Assembly (NCBI GenBank): GCA_003818595.1
Contig: RPQV01000253.1
Span: 1 to 5,710 of the forward strand
DNA length: 5,710 bases
Direction: 5' to 3'
DNA from: Calditrichota bacterium
Lineage (GTDB): Bacteria > Zhuqueibacterota > Zhuqueibacteria > Residuimicrobiales > Krinioviventaceae
The position numbers and the translations under genes were made by a program. Under the pieces are notes generated by a model. That model ran no database searches. It was given only the letters and a program-made list of their open reading frames with translations, and was not told where the DNA came from. Shown here piece after piece: positions 1 to 5,710 of the stretch. Position 1 is the first letter of the stretch. The number at the start of each line of letters is the position of its first letter.

Positions 1-383
1 AGGGCCAATCGCATCAGCGGGGGTGAAGTGAGATTAAATCCATTTTTTCGATCGCGAAGAAGAAATTGATGCAGTTCGCGTTTTTGAATGTCGCTGGATT
101 TTCCCCTCCAATCCTCCATCATCACCGGTAATTCCACTTGTTTGAAAACAACCTGCAACGGCTCATCAACATTTTCCCATACAAAGCATGTTCTCAATAT
201 GGGATTTCGATCAACGACCGCTTGCCAGGCTCTGATAAAAGCCGATTGATTCAAAGCCCCGCTGATCTCGACTTCAGTTTGCTCGACATATGTTCCCAAA
301 TCCGGCGAATAGATGGTATGAAACAGCATACCCTGCTGCATGGGTGAAAGAGGATAGATATCCTGTATATTCTCTGTATTCAT
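1..383 (-). CDS. Downstream nonribosomal peptide synthetase, N-terminal fragment (acceptor COM segment plus start of a condensation domain), 3'-truncated
   Basis: The gene starts at ATG 383-381, inside an ATGA overlap with the stop of the preceding synthetase gene, and runs off the left edge. 127 complete codons are visible. The protein opens MNTENIQDIYPLSPMQQG and continues MLFH, which is condensation motif C1 at residues about 9-22. Motif C2 follows (DRNPILRTCF, 58-67), then GFNL...PPLMRLAL near the edge, the segment that precedes motif C3. The catalytic HHxxxDG lies outside the window. From memory, the very short leader, the LSPMQxGMLFH motif and a later PLQVVFKQ segment resemble the N-termini of TycB and SrfAC, whose condensation domains accept a chain from an upstream epimerization domain. 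That suits a gene directly after an E domain. Inferred role: this C domain takes the D-ending peptide from the preceding protein and joins it to the next residue. The start is supported by a Shine-Dalgarno-like AAAGGGAA nine bases upstream. The later domains cannot be seen. Confidence 0.93.
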   Translation of the reverse strand, partial: MNTENIQDIYPLSPMQQGMLFHTIYSPDLGTYVEQTEVEISGALNQSAFIRAWQAVVDRNPILRTCFVWENVDEPLQVVFKQVELPVMMEDWRGKSSDIQKRELHQFLLRDRKNGFNLTSPPLMRLA

Positions 384-3300
384 CAATTCTGCTTCCCTTT
401 AGATTCAAGTTGTCCGAGAACTTGTTTCAGCTGCCGTTTATCCATCTTGATGAGGTCGAAATCTGATGACTTGCCAACATTCGGATTATCCTGAACGGAA
501 ATAATCGATTGCAAAGCGCTGACAAAGCCATTCGCCAGTCTCTCAATAGTACTTCGTTCATGGAGAAAACGACAATATCCCACCTCAATTTGCAGTCTAC
601 CGTCGTTAACCATCGCCGTCACATCCAGCAAGACCGTACGATGTGCCTCAGGACTTCTTTCAGCACCTTTTGATTCACGCGCCGGTCGAAAAACGCTTTT
701 TTCATTGACCATTTGATCGAACTGACCCAAGTAATTAAAACTAATTTGAGCTTGTGGAAACGCCGCCAATTTTTCCATTGTTGTCCTGTTTCCGCTCAAA
801 TATCGCAAAAGACCATAACCGATTCCATTTTGCGGATGTTGATTCAATTGGTTCTTAATACCATGAATTGTCTGTTTTGCAGAAAAACCTCGCTCTAATT
901 TTATAAAAACAGGATAAACCGTGGTGAACCAACCAATGGTTCTCGAAACATCCACATCATCAAATAGATTCTCGCGCCCGTGACCTTCAACTTCGATCAG
1001 GAAATTTCTCTTTCCCGTCCAGGCCGCAAGTGAATCGATCAGTGCCGTCACCAGCACATCATTGATGGCAACTTTTTCTTCAGCAAGAATTTTGGATAAC
1101 AGAGCATTGGTTTGCTCTGCGGGCAAATTGGCGTAGACATAATCAGTGTTTTTTTCAAGATTCTTATGCGCACCATCATTGAAATCCAATGGTATGGAAC
1201 CTGCCAATTGCCGCTCATAATGAGTCCAAAAACTGAATTCATTGTTGATAACAGCAGACTGTGCGTATTCCCTGAGCTTTGCTGCCCAATATTGATACGA
1301 CGTCGACTTTTTCGGCAGTCGAATCTCCATTCCTTCAGCCGCCTGACGATAGGCCGTTTGAATATCTTCCAGCAATATGCGCCAAGACACTCCGTCAATC
1401 GCTAAATGATGAACAGCGATAAAGAGTCTGCCGCTGCTGCCGAGATTGAAATAGGCCATCGTGAAGATCGGACCGTTTTCATAATTCATGGTGGTTTGAA
1501 GGAGAGCACAGGCATCCTCCACGGCGGATCGCTGTCCTGTTTCATCAAGTTCACTCAAGTCATAAATATGAAGGGGACGATGTTCTTCATTTTCAATGAT
1601 TTTCTGGGCGCTCTGACCTTCATGATGGTCGAAACGGGCTCTCAAAATATCGTGATGACCAGCAATCGCCGGTACAACCTTTTCCAAGGCTTTAATATCC
1701 AAAAGATGATCCACTTGGAGAAGCAGGGACTGATTCCACTGATGGGAATCGGTGAATTTTTGTTCAAAAAACCAGTGTTGAATGGGGGTCAGCTCGACGG
1801 ATCCAGAAATCAATCCCTGATCGGCGACGACAGCGTGGCTTTCTCCAGCCACCGATGCCAATCCGGCGACGGTCGGCTGTTCGAAGAGTTGCTTCGGCGT
1901 CAGTCGGATGCCTGCCTGAGCTGCTTTAGCGATCACCTGAATGCTCATGATCGAATCGCCGCCGCGTTCGAAGAAATTATCATTTTTACCCAATTGATCG
2001 AGACTGAGGATCTCTTTGAAAATGGCGGCCAGCTTGTCTTCGATTTCGTTCATCGATTCATCGACCGGAATTTCGCCGTTTTCCGCGAATTCCGGATTCG
2101 GCAGCGACTTGCGGTCGATTTTCCCACTGATCAGGCGCGGCAGCCCTTCCATTGGCACAAACGCGTGCGGTGTCATATAGTCGGGAAGTTGATCTCGAAG
2201 AAATTTCCGCAGATCATTGGCGGAAATAGGCTCACGATTTTCCGAGACATAATACGCGGCCAGTTTGTCGCCCTGCCCGCTCGTTCGACGCGAGATCACA
2301 ACGACTTCGCGGATGCCGGCATACCGACTCAGTGCCGCCTCGATTTCTCCCAATTCGATGCGGAAGCCGCGGACTTTGACCTGATCATCCGTTCTGCCGA
2401 TGAAAAAGACGTTGCCGCTGTCGCGCCATAGCGCCAAATCACCCGTGCAATAGAGTCTTCCTCCCTCTCTGCCGAATGGATCCGGAATGAATTTTTCTGC
2501 AGTGAGTCGCGGTTGATGGAGATAGCCGCGGGCGACGCCCATCCCCCCGATATACAACATCCCAGGAACACCAACAGGGCATGGATTCAATAACGAATCA
2601 AGGATATAAATCTGGACATTGTCCAAAGGTTTGCCGATGGTCATTAAGCTTTCGTCAAAGTGAGGATCAGCTTGCGGGTCATAAACGGTCGCAATGACAG
2701 TCCCTTCAGTCGGGCCATACGTGTTCAGCCATTGTACCTGATCAGCATTTTTTCGCCATTGCTGATATCGTTCTATGGACGCCGCCTCGCCTCCGGTGAT
2801 CACCAATCTCACCGATGCGGGTAATTTTTTCCCATAGTGATCTAATTCAAACGCCAGTTCATGCCAATACGCAGTCGGCAGATCGAGAATGGTCAATCCT
2901 TCCTTTTGCGCCAGATCAAGCAGTTCATCCACGGCAAGTACCGATTGGTGCGGCGCCAATACTAATTGAGCGCCGCTCATCAGCGTCGGAAAAATCTCTT
3001 CCACTGCACCGTCAAAGTTCAGGGAAAAAAACTGCAACACCCGATCTTGTGATGAATAATCATATGTTGAAATAATAAAACGGTTGTGGTTGACGACACC
3101 CTCGTGAGTGATCTGCACTCCTTTAGGTGACCCTGTAGAACCTGAAGTATAGATGATATATGCCAGATTTTGCGGTGTGACCATCACTGACGGCCGTTCC
3201 GAAGGCTCGAGACTGATCGGCTGCCATTGGGTGTCCAAATAAAGGGTTGACAAGTCACAGTCAGCAAATGTTGCCGCCATGCTTTCCTGCGTCAAGAGTA

Positions 3301-5710
3301 CGCGCACCCCGCAATCTTGTATCATAAATTGCAGACGCTCAGACGGATATTTGCTGTCGAGCGGCAAATAAGCGGCTCCGGCTTTAAGAACCCCCAAAAG
3401 TGCGACAACCATTTCCAAGGAGCGTTCAAGACAAATACCAACCACCTGATCAGTACACACGCCGTCTTGTAATAACCGATGTGCCAATTGATTGGAACGA
3501 AGTTCGAGTTCAGCATAGGTCAGTGTTTGATCCTTGAACTTGACAGCCACGGCTTCGGGTGTCCGTTCCGCCTGTTTTGAAATAAGGGCATGAACGACCG
3601 CGTCAGGTTCGACTTTAAGCTCTGAGTGGTTCCATTCAAAGATCACGCGATAGGCTTCGTCGCTGTTCATCATTGACAGCGCATCAATTCTCGACCCGGG
3701 ATGGGCGACGATGTTTTCGACCAGGGTGGTAAAGTGGGTGATCATCCGCTGAATCGTCGACTCGTTAAACAGGTCGGTGTTATATTCGAAACCGCCGAGC
3801 AGACGTCCCTCCTGCTCCTCCATCATCAAAGTCAGTTCAAAATTGGAGGTATGAGTTTCAATCGCCATCGATTCGAACGACAAGCCTTCGATTGATCTCT
3901 GCTGATAGGGGATGTTCTGCAGCAGAAACATGACTTGAAACAGCGGCGTATGGCCGGTGTCACGAGTAGGTTGGACGGCATCCACAATTTTTTCAAACGG
4001 AATATCCTGATGAGCGTAGGCATTGAGTGTGACTTCTTTAACCCGGCGAACCAGATCGTTAAACGTCGGATTTCCGGAAAGATCCGTGCGCAGTACCAGG
4101 GTATTGACGAAAAAACCAATCAATGATTCAAGTTCTTTGTTCGTTCGATTGGCCACAGGTGTCCCGACGCTGATGGAGTCCTGCCGGGCATAGCGATGAA
4201 GAAAAAGCTGAAATGCAGCCAACAGCGACATAAACAGGGTAACACCATGTTTTCGACTCAGTTGGTTCAGTGCCTTGGTCAGTTCCGGCGTAAATGAAAA
4301 TGAGAGATGATTGCCGCTGGTGGTCATGAAAGAGGGACGCGGACGATCTGTCGGCAGGGACAGCACGTTCAAATCGGCAAGCTGCTGCTTCCAATAAGCG
4401 AGCTGCTTTTCCAGCACTTCGCCCTGCAGCCATTGATGCTGCCATACGGCATAATCAGAGTATTGAATCGTCGGCGGCGGCAGTTTTGTCGAATCGCCGC
4501 GCTGCAGACGGCTGTAAAGAACCGCCACATCATTCACGAGAACAGCAAACGACCAACCATCTGAAATGATATGATGCATGGTCGATACCAAAACATGCTC
4601 CTCTTCGGCCAGGGTGATGAGCCGGAGACGAAAGAGAGGGGCATGACTCAGATCAAAAGCAAGAGTGGCTGTCTCCTGAATATGCTGCAAAAGCATCACT
4701 TCCTGATCGGCAGCCGGTAATCCTGAAAGATCAATAATCGGCAAATCGATATCGAGATGTGCAAGCAGTTCCAGACGAGGTTTTCCCTCAATTGTTTTGA
4801 ACGCAGTCCGCAATATTTCGTGCCGCTGCACCAGAGACTGAAGACAATCGTGCAGGATGTTAATATCCAGGCTGCCGCGGATACGCACCGCATCGGGGAT
4901 ATTGTATTGCGGGTTTCCGGGTTCCAATTGATCAAGAAACCACATGCGCTGTTGGGCAAAAGAGAGTGGTTTACTTTCAAGCAGGGGAGCAGGCAAAATA
5001 GGCGGACGGTCATGGCCTTTTTCGAATCGGGAATGGTCAATGATGGACGCCAAGTGCTCAACGGTCGCTTGAACGAACAGCTCGCGCAACGGCAGTTCGA
5101 CGCCCAAAACATCGCGAACTCGCGAAACCAACTGGGTGGCGACCAACGAATGGCCTCCCATTTGAAAAAAATCCTCCTCAACGCCGACAGTCTTGACACG
5201 CAAAAGTTCGGAATAAAGTCCGACCAGCACTTCTTCTGTTGGAGTACGCGGTGCTGTCTTGGTTGACGCATGACTGTCAAAGATTTCGGGGAGAGGAAGC
5301 GCCCGTTTGTCTATTTTACCTCCGGCCGTTTTGGGAAGCGATGCTCTGATCAAAAAACGCGCAGGCATCATATAAGCCGGCAACCGCTCTTTGAGGAAAT
5401 TGCGCAAATCACCTTCCGCCGGATCATTTCCAGTCACAAAAGCGATCAATTCATTTTCTGTGGTGGTCACCTGCCGCGCAATCACAGCACATTCGCGAAC
5501 GTCTCTCTGCTGAAGCAACATCGCCTCAATTTCACCGAGCTCGATGCGAAAGCCGCGCACTTTGACCTGAAAATCAACACGGCCAAGATACTCGATAGTG
5601 CCATCATACAGATATCTGACCAGATCACCGGTTTTATACATCACGCTGCCGGGGTGCGGGCTGAACGGATCCGGCAGGAAAACCGCCGCAGTGAGATCAG
5701 GACGGTTCAA
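383..5710 (-). CDS. Nonribosomal peptide synthetase, 5'-truncated: (A)-PCP-C-A-PCP-E with C-terminal donor COM tail
   Basis: This large cytosolic enzyme activates amino acids as adenylates, tethers them to carrier domains and condenses them into a peptide. 1775 codons are visible, ending in TGA at 383-385. The frame is open to the right edge; the TTG there lies inside an adenylation domain (LNRPDLTA fits the stretch just before motif A7), so it is not the true start. Domain order by residue in the visible part: A C-terminal part 1-143, PCP 155-222 (Ser188), C 246-685 (HHIISDG 379-385), A 690-1205, PCP 1218-1290 (Ser1253), E 1303-1725 (HHLAIDG 1434-1440), donor tail about 1748-1775. All core catalytic motifs that can be seen are intact, with no frameshift or internal stop. 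The visible modules would join an incoming chain to one new residue and epimerize it. The stop codon overlaps the start of the next NRPS gene, so the two are probably in one operon and translationally coupled. The family is certain; the product is unknown. Confidence 0.98.
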   Translation of the reverse strand: MNRPDLTAAVFLPDPFSPHPGSVMYKTGDLVRYLYDGTIEYLGRVDFQVKVRGFRIELGEIEAMLLQQRDVRECAVIARQVTTTENELIAFVTGNDPAEGDLRNFLKERLPAYMMPARFLIRASLPKTAGGKIDKRALPLPEIFDSHASTKTAPRTPTEEVLVGLYSELLRVKTVGVEEDFFQMGGHSLVATQLVSRVRDVLGVELPLRELFVQATVEHLASIIDHSRFEKGHDRPPILPAPLLESKPLSFAQQRMWFLDQLEPGNPQYNIPDAVRIRGSLDINILHDCLQSLVQRHEILRTAFKTIEGKPRLELLAHLDIDLPIIDLSGLPAADQEVMLLQHIQETATLAFDLSHAPLFRLRLITLAEEEHVLVSTMHHIISDGWSFAVLVNDVAVLYSRLQRGDSTKLPPPTIQYSDYAVWQHQWLQGEVLEKQLAYWKQQLADLNVLSLPTDRPRPSFMTTSGNHLSFSFTPELTKALNQLSRKHGVTLFMSLLAAFQLFLHRYARQDSISVGTPVANRTNKELESLIGFFVNTLVLRTDLSGNPTFNDLVRRVKEVTLNAYAHQDIPFEKIVDAVQPTRDTGHTPLFQVMFLLQNIPYQQRSIEGLSFESMAIETHTSNFELTLMMEEQEGRLLGGFEYNTDLFNESTIQRMITHFTTLVENIVAHPGSRIDALSMMNSDEAYRVIFEWNHSELKVEPDAVVHALISKQAERTPEAVAVKFKDQTLTYAELELRSNQLAHRLLQDGVCTDQVVGICLERSLEMVVALLGVLKAGAAYLPLDSKYPSERLQFMIQDCGVRVLLTQESMAATFADCDLSTLYLDTQWQPISLEPSERPSVMVTPQNLAYIIYTSGSTGSPKGVQITHEGVVNHNRFIISTYDYSSQDRVLQFFSLNFDGAVEEIFPTLMSGAQLVLAPHQSVLAVDELLDLAQKEGLTILDLPTAYWHELAFELDHYGKKLPASVRLVITGGEAASIERYQQWRKNADQVQWLNTYGPTEGTVIATVYDPQADPHFDESLMTIGKPLDNVQIYILDSLLNPCPVGVPGMLYIGGMGVARGYLHQPRLTAEKFIPDPFGREGGRLYCTGDLALWRDSGNVFFIGRTDDQVKVRGFRIELGEIEAALSRYAGIREVVVISRRTSGQGDKLAAYYVSENREPISANDLRKFLRDQLPDYMTPHAFVPMEGLPRLISGKIDRKSLPNPEFAENGEIPVDESMNEIEDKLAAIFKEILSLDQLGKNDNFFERGGDSIMSIQVIAKAAQAGIRLTPKQLFEQPTVAGLASVAGESHAVVADQGLISGSVELTPIQHWFFEQKFTDSHQWNQSLLLQVDHLLDIKALEKVVPAIAGHHDILRARFDHHEGQSAQKIIENEEHRPLHIYDLSELDETGQRSAVEDACALLQTTMNYENGPIFTMAYFNLGSSGRLFIAVHHLAIDGVSWRILLEDIQTAYRQAAEGMEIRLPKKSTSYQYWAAKLREYAQSAVINNEFSFWTHYERQLAGSIPLDFNDGAHKNLEKNTDYVYANLPAEQTNALLSKILAEEKVAINDVLVTALIDSLAAWTGKRNFLIEVEGHGRENLFDDVDVSRTIGWFTTVYPVFIKLERGFSAKQTIHGIKNQLNQHPQNGIGYGLLRYLSGNRTTMEKLAAFPQAQISFNYLGQFDQMVNEKSVFRPARESKGAERSPEAHRTVLLDVTAMVNDGRLQIEVGYCRFLHERSTIERLANGFVSALQSIISVQDNPNVGKSSDFDLIKMDKRQLKQVLGQLESKGKQN
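386..469 (-). other. Probable donor communication-mediating (COM) tail
   Basis: The last 28 residues follow the epimerization domain and open with SSDFDL, which resembles the TPSDF-type start of donor COM segments in tyrocidine- and surfactin-type synthetases. A short, charged and probably helical stretch follows (MDKRQLKQVLGQLESK). Such tails bind the N-terminus of the next synthetase and keep the order of proteins correct. The partner N-terminus is encoded immediately downstream at 383 and below. The assignment rests on position and a short motif, not on a profile search. Confidence 0.7.
393..400 (-). promoter_or_regulatory. Probable ribosome binding site for the downstream NRPS gene
   Basis: Read on the minus strand, AAAGGGAA lies nine bases before the ATG at 383-381, within the last codons of the upstream gene. 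It is purine-rich and well spaced, though not a perfect AGGAGG. It supports the chosen start and coupled translation through the ATGA overlap. Confidence 0.6.
536..1804 (-). other. Epimerization domain, complete
   Basis: Residues about 1303-1725 belong to the condensation superfamily but carry epimerization motifs. E1 is LTPIQHWFFEQ (1307). E2 is VHHLAIDGVSWRILLED, with His1435 in the HHxxxDG core. E4 is EVEGHGRE (1573-1580). E5 is DVSRTIGWFTTVYPV (1587). E6 is GIGYGLLRYL (1629). E7 is FNYLGQFDQ (1658). The domain interconverts L- and D-forms of the PCP-bound C-terminal residue, so the downstream enzyme can select the D-epimer. The two residues held to be catalytic in the tyrocidine TycA epimerase, a His and a Glu about 140 positions apart, have counterparts here in His1435 and Glu1575, also 140 apart. 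The domain therefore looks active. The VSWRILLED form separates it clearly from an ordinary C domain. Confidence 0.96.
1841..2059 (-). other. Peptidyl carrier protein domain 2 (GGDSI type, precedes epimerase)
   Basis: Residues about 1218-1290 form a carrier domain with the signature NFFERGGDSIMSIQVI. Ser1253 (codon 1952-1954, TCG) is the expected phosphopantetheine site. Carriers that work with an epimerization domain usually show Asp rather than His before this serine. The pair GGHSL in PCP 1 and GGDSI here therefore matches the C and E domains that follow each of them. Confidence 0.95.
2096..3643 (-). other. Adenylation domain, complete; substrate pocket read as D-G-E-D-I-G-T-V-I-K
   Basis: Residues about 690-1205 form a full amino-acid adenylation domain that uses ATP to make the aminoacyl adenylate and loads PCP 2. 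Motifs seen: A1 LTYAELELRSNQLA (730), A2 LKAGAAYLPLD (775), A3 YTSGSTGSPKG (854-864), A4 FDGAVEEIF (899), A5 NTYGPTE (996-1002), A6 from 1050, A7 YCTGDL with Asp1091, A8 from 1105, A9 LPDYMTP (1175) and A10 with Lys1197. Aligned by eye to the GrsA phenylalanine-activating domain, the specificity positions are Asp900 (235), Gly901 (236), Glu904 (239), Asp943 (278), Ile971 (299), Gly973 (301), Thr997 (322), Val1005 (330), Ile1006 (331) and Lys1197 (517). Asp900 is the usual anchor for the substrate amino group. Two further acidic residues suggest a basic side chain (Lys, Orn, Dab or Arg-like), but this is a weak inference and the substrate is not assigned. Confidence 0.95.
2337..2384 (-). repeat. 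A8-motif DNA repeat, copy 2 (complete adenylation domain)
   Basis: This is the counterpart of 5523-5570 in the same orientation, in the A8 motif of the complete adenylation domain (residues about 1110-1125). The two copies lie about 3.2 kb apart, roughly one module length, as expected for repeated modules. Confidence 0.75.
3656..4975 (-). other. Condensation domain, complete, LCL-like
   Basis: Residues about 246-685 form a complete condensation domain that makes the peptide bond between the chain on the first PCP and the amino acid on the second. Motif C1 is LSFAQQRMWFLDQLEPG (from 249). C2 is RHEILRTAF (from 296). C3 is MHHIISDGWS, with His380 the expected catalytic histidine and Asp384 structural. 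C4 is YSDYAVWQ (from 417). C5 is IGFFVNTLVLR (531-541). C6 is HQDIPFEKIV (567-576). The SFAQQRMWFLDQLEPG form of C1 is typical of domains that take an L-configured donor, which agrees with the absence of an E domain just upstream. The LCL subtype is a motif-based inference; a phylogeny was not done. Confidence 0.94.
5045..5248 (-). other. Peptidyl carrier protein domain 1 (GGHSL type)
   Basis: Residues about 155-222 form a carrier (thiolation) domain with the signature DFFQMGGHSLVATQL. Ser188 (codon 5147-5149, TCG) is the expected attachment site for the 4'-phosphopantetheine arm. The GGHSL form is usual for carriers followed by an ordinary condensation domain rather than an epimerase, and a condensation domain does follow. 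It should carry the peptidyl chain made by the upstream modules. Confidence 0.95.
5282..5710 (-). other. Adenylation domain, C-terminal part (module n, truncated)
   Basis: Visible residues 1-143 hold the end of an AMP-forming amino-acid adenylation domain. Motif A7 is YKTGDL (25-30), with Asp29 the expected ribose-contacting residue. A8 is GRVDFQVKVRGFRIELGE starting at 43. A9 is LPAYMMPARF from 110. A10 is PKTAGGKID, with Lys132 the expected catalytic lysine. The core subdomain carrying motifs A1-A6 and the substrate pocket lies beyond the right edge, so its specificity cannot be read here. A typical linker (APRTPTEE) leads into the carrier domain. Confidence 0.95.
5523..5570 (-). repeat. 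A8-motif DNA repeat, copy 1 (truncated adenylation domain)
   Basis: This stretch encodes roughly QVKVRGFRIELGEIEA of the first adenylation domain. It matches 2337-2384 at 41 of 48 bases with no gap, counted by hand. It reflects shared ancestry and strong conservation of motif A8, possibly helped by gene conversion between modules. Confidence 0.75.

Noticed and set aside
138..347. Plus-strand open frame of 69 codons near the left edge
   Set aside because: It lies antisense to the start of the downstream synthetase, whose minus-strand frame runs unbroken from ATG 383 to the edge with condensation motifs C1 and C2.
383..400. Transcription terminator or separate promoter between the two genes
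   Set aside because: The coding regions overlap, and I saw no hairpin followed by a T-run and no clear promoter boxes at the junction. Only a Shine-Dalgarno-like site is present.
1406..2431. Long plus-strand open frame (341 codons) opposite the second adenylation, PCP and epimerase region
   Set aside because: It is wholly antisense to well-conserved NRPS motifs, and its translation is just the reverse of those motifs with no recognisable domain. There is no ribosome binding site of note. Conserved, moderately GC-rich coding sequence often gives such shadow frames.
4757..5266. Plus-strand open frame of 169 codons and overlapping minus-strand frame 4696-5280 in another phase
   Set aside because: Both overlap the PCP 1 and condensation domain, where the NRPS frame carries all expected motifs. 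Neither translation resembles a known protein.
5708..5710. TTG at the right edge as a start codon for the large gene
   Set aside because: It falls within an adenylation domain between motifs A6 and A7 (LNRPDLTA is the usual continuation of the A6 region), so the gene must begin well outside the window.

Overview
The window is an interior slice of a modular nonribosomal peptide synthetase (NRPS) locus. Everything recognisable is read on the minus strand, so the assembly line runs from high to low coordinates. Two genes are present and both are cut by the window edges. The larger (383-5710) has lost its 5' part at the right edge. The smaller (1-383) starts inside the window and runs off the left edge. 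Coding sequence fills essentially the whole window and there is no intergenic gap.

Layout in the direction of transcription: (1) the C-terminal part of an adenylation domain, about 5282-5710; (2) a peptidyl carrier protein (PCP), about 5045-5248; (3) a complete condensation domain of the type that joins two L-residues, about 3656-4975; (4) a complete adenylation domain, about 2096-3643; (5) a second PCP with the GGDS signature seen before epimerases, about 1841-2059; (6) a complete epimerization domain, about 536-1804; (7) a short C-terminal tail that looks like a donor communication-mediating (COM) segment, 386-469. The next gene begins in an ATGA overlap with the stop of the first. It encodes an N-terminus that looks like an acceptor COM segment running straight into a condensation domain.

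Working model (inference from domain order): the growing peptide arrives on the first PCP and is joined to the amino acid activated by the complete adenylation domain. That residue is converted to the D-form on the second PCP. The chain is then handed across the protein-protein junction to the condensation domain of the next synthetase. Pocket residues read by eye (D, G, E, D, I, G, T, V, I, K) include two acidic side chains, which hints at a basic substrate, but I cannot assign the amino acid.

The organism cannot be named. GC content looks close to half by eye (not counted), which argues against a high-GC actinomycete. The domain order and the E-to-C hand-off resemble those of Bacillus and Brevibacillus peptide synthetases. 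Phrases such as TAEKFIPDPFG are also common in cyanobacterial, myxobacterial and other Gram-negative synthetases. The product is unknown. Nothing here falls outside known NRPS biology; the points of interest are the inter-protein junction and the uncommon substrate pocket.
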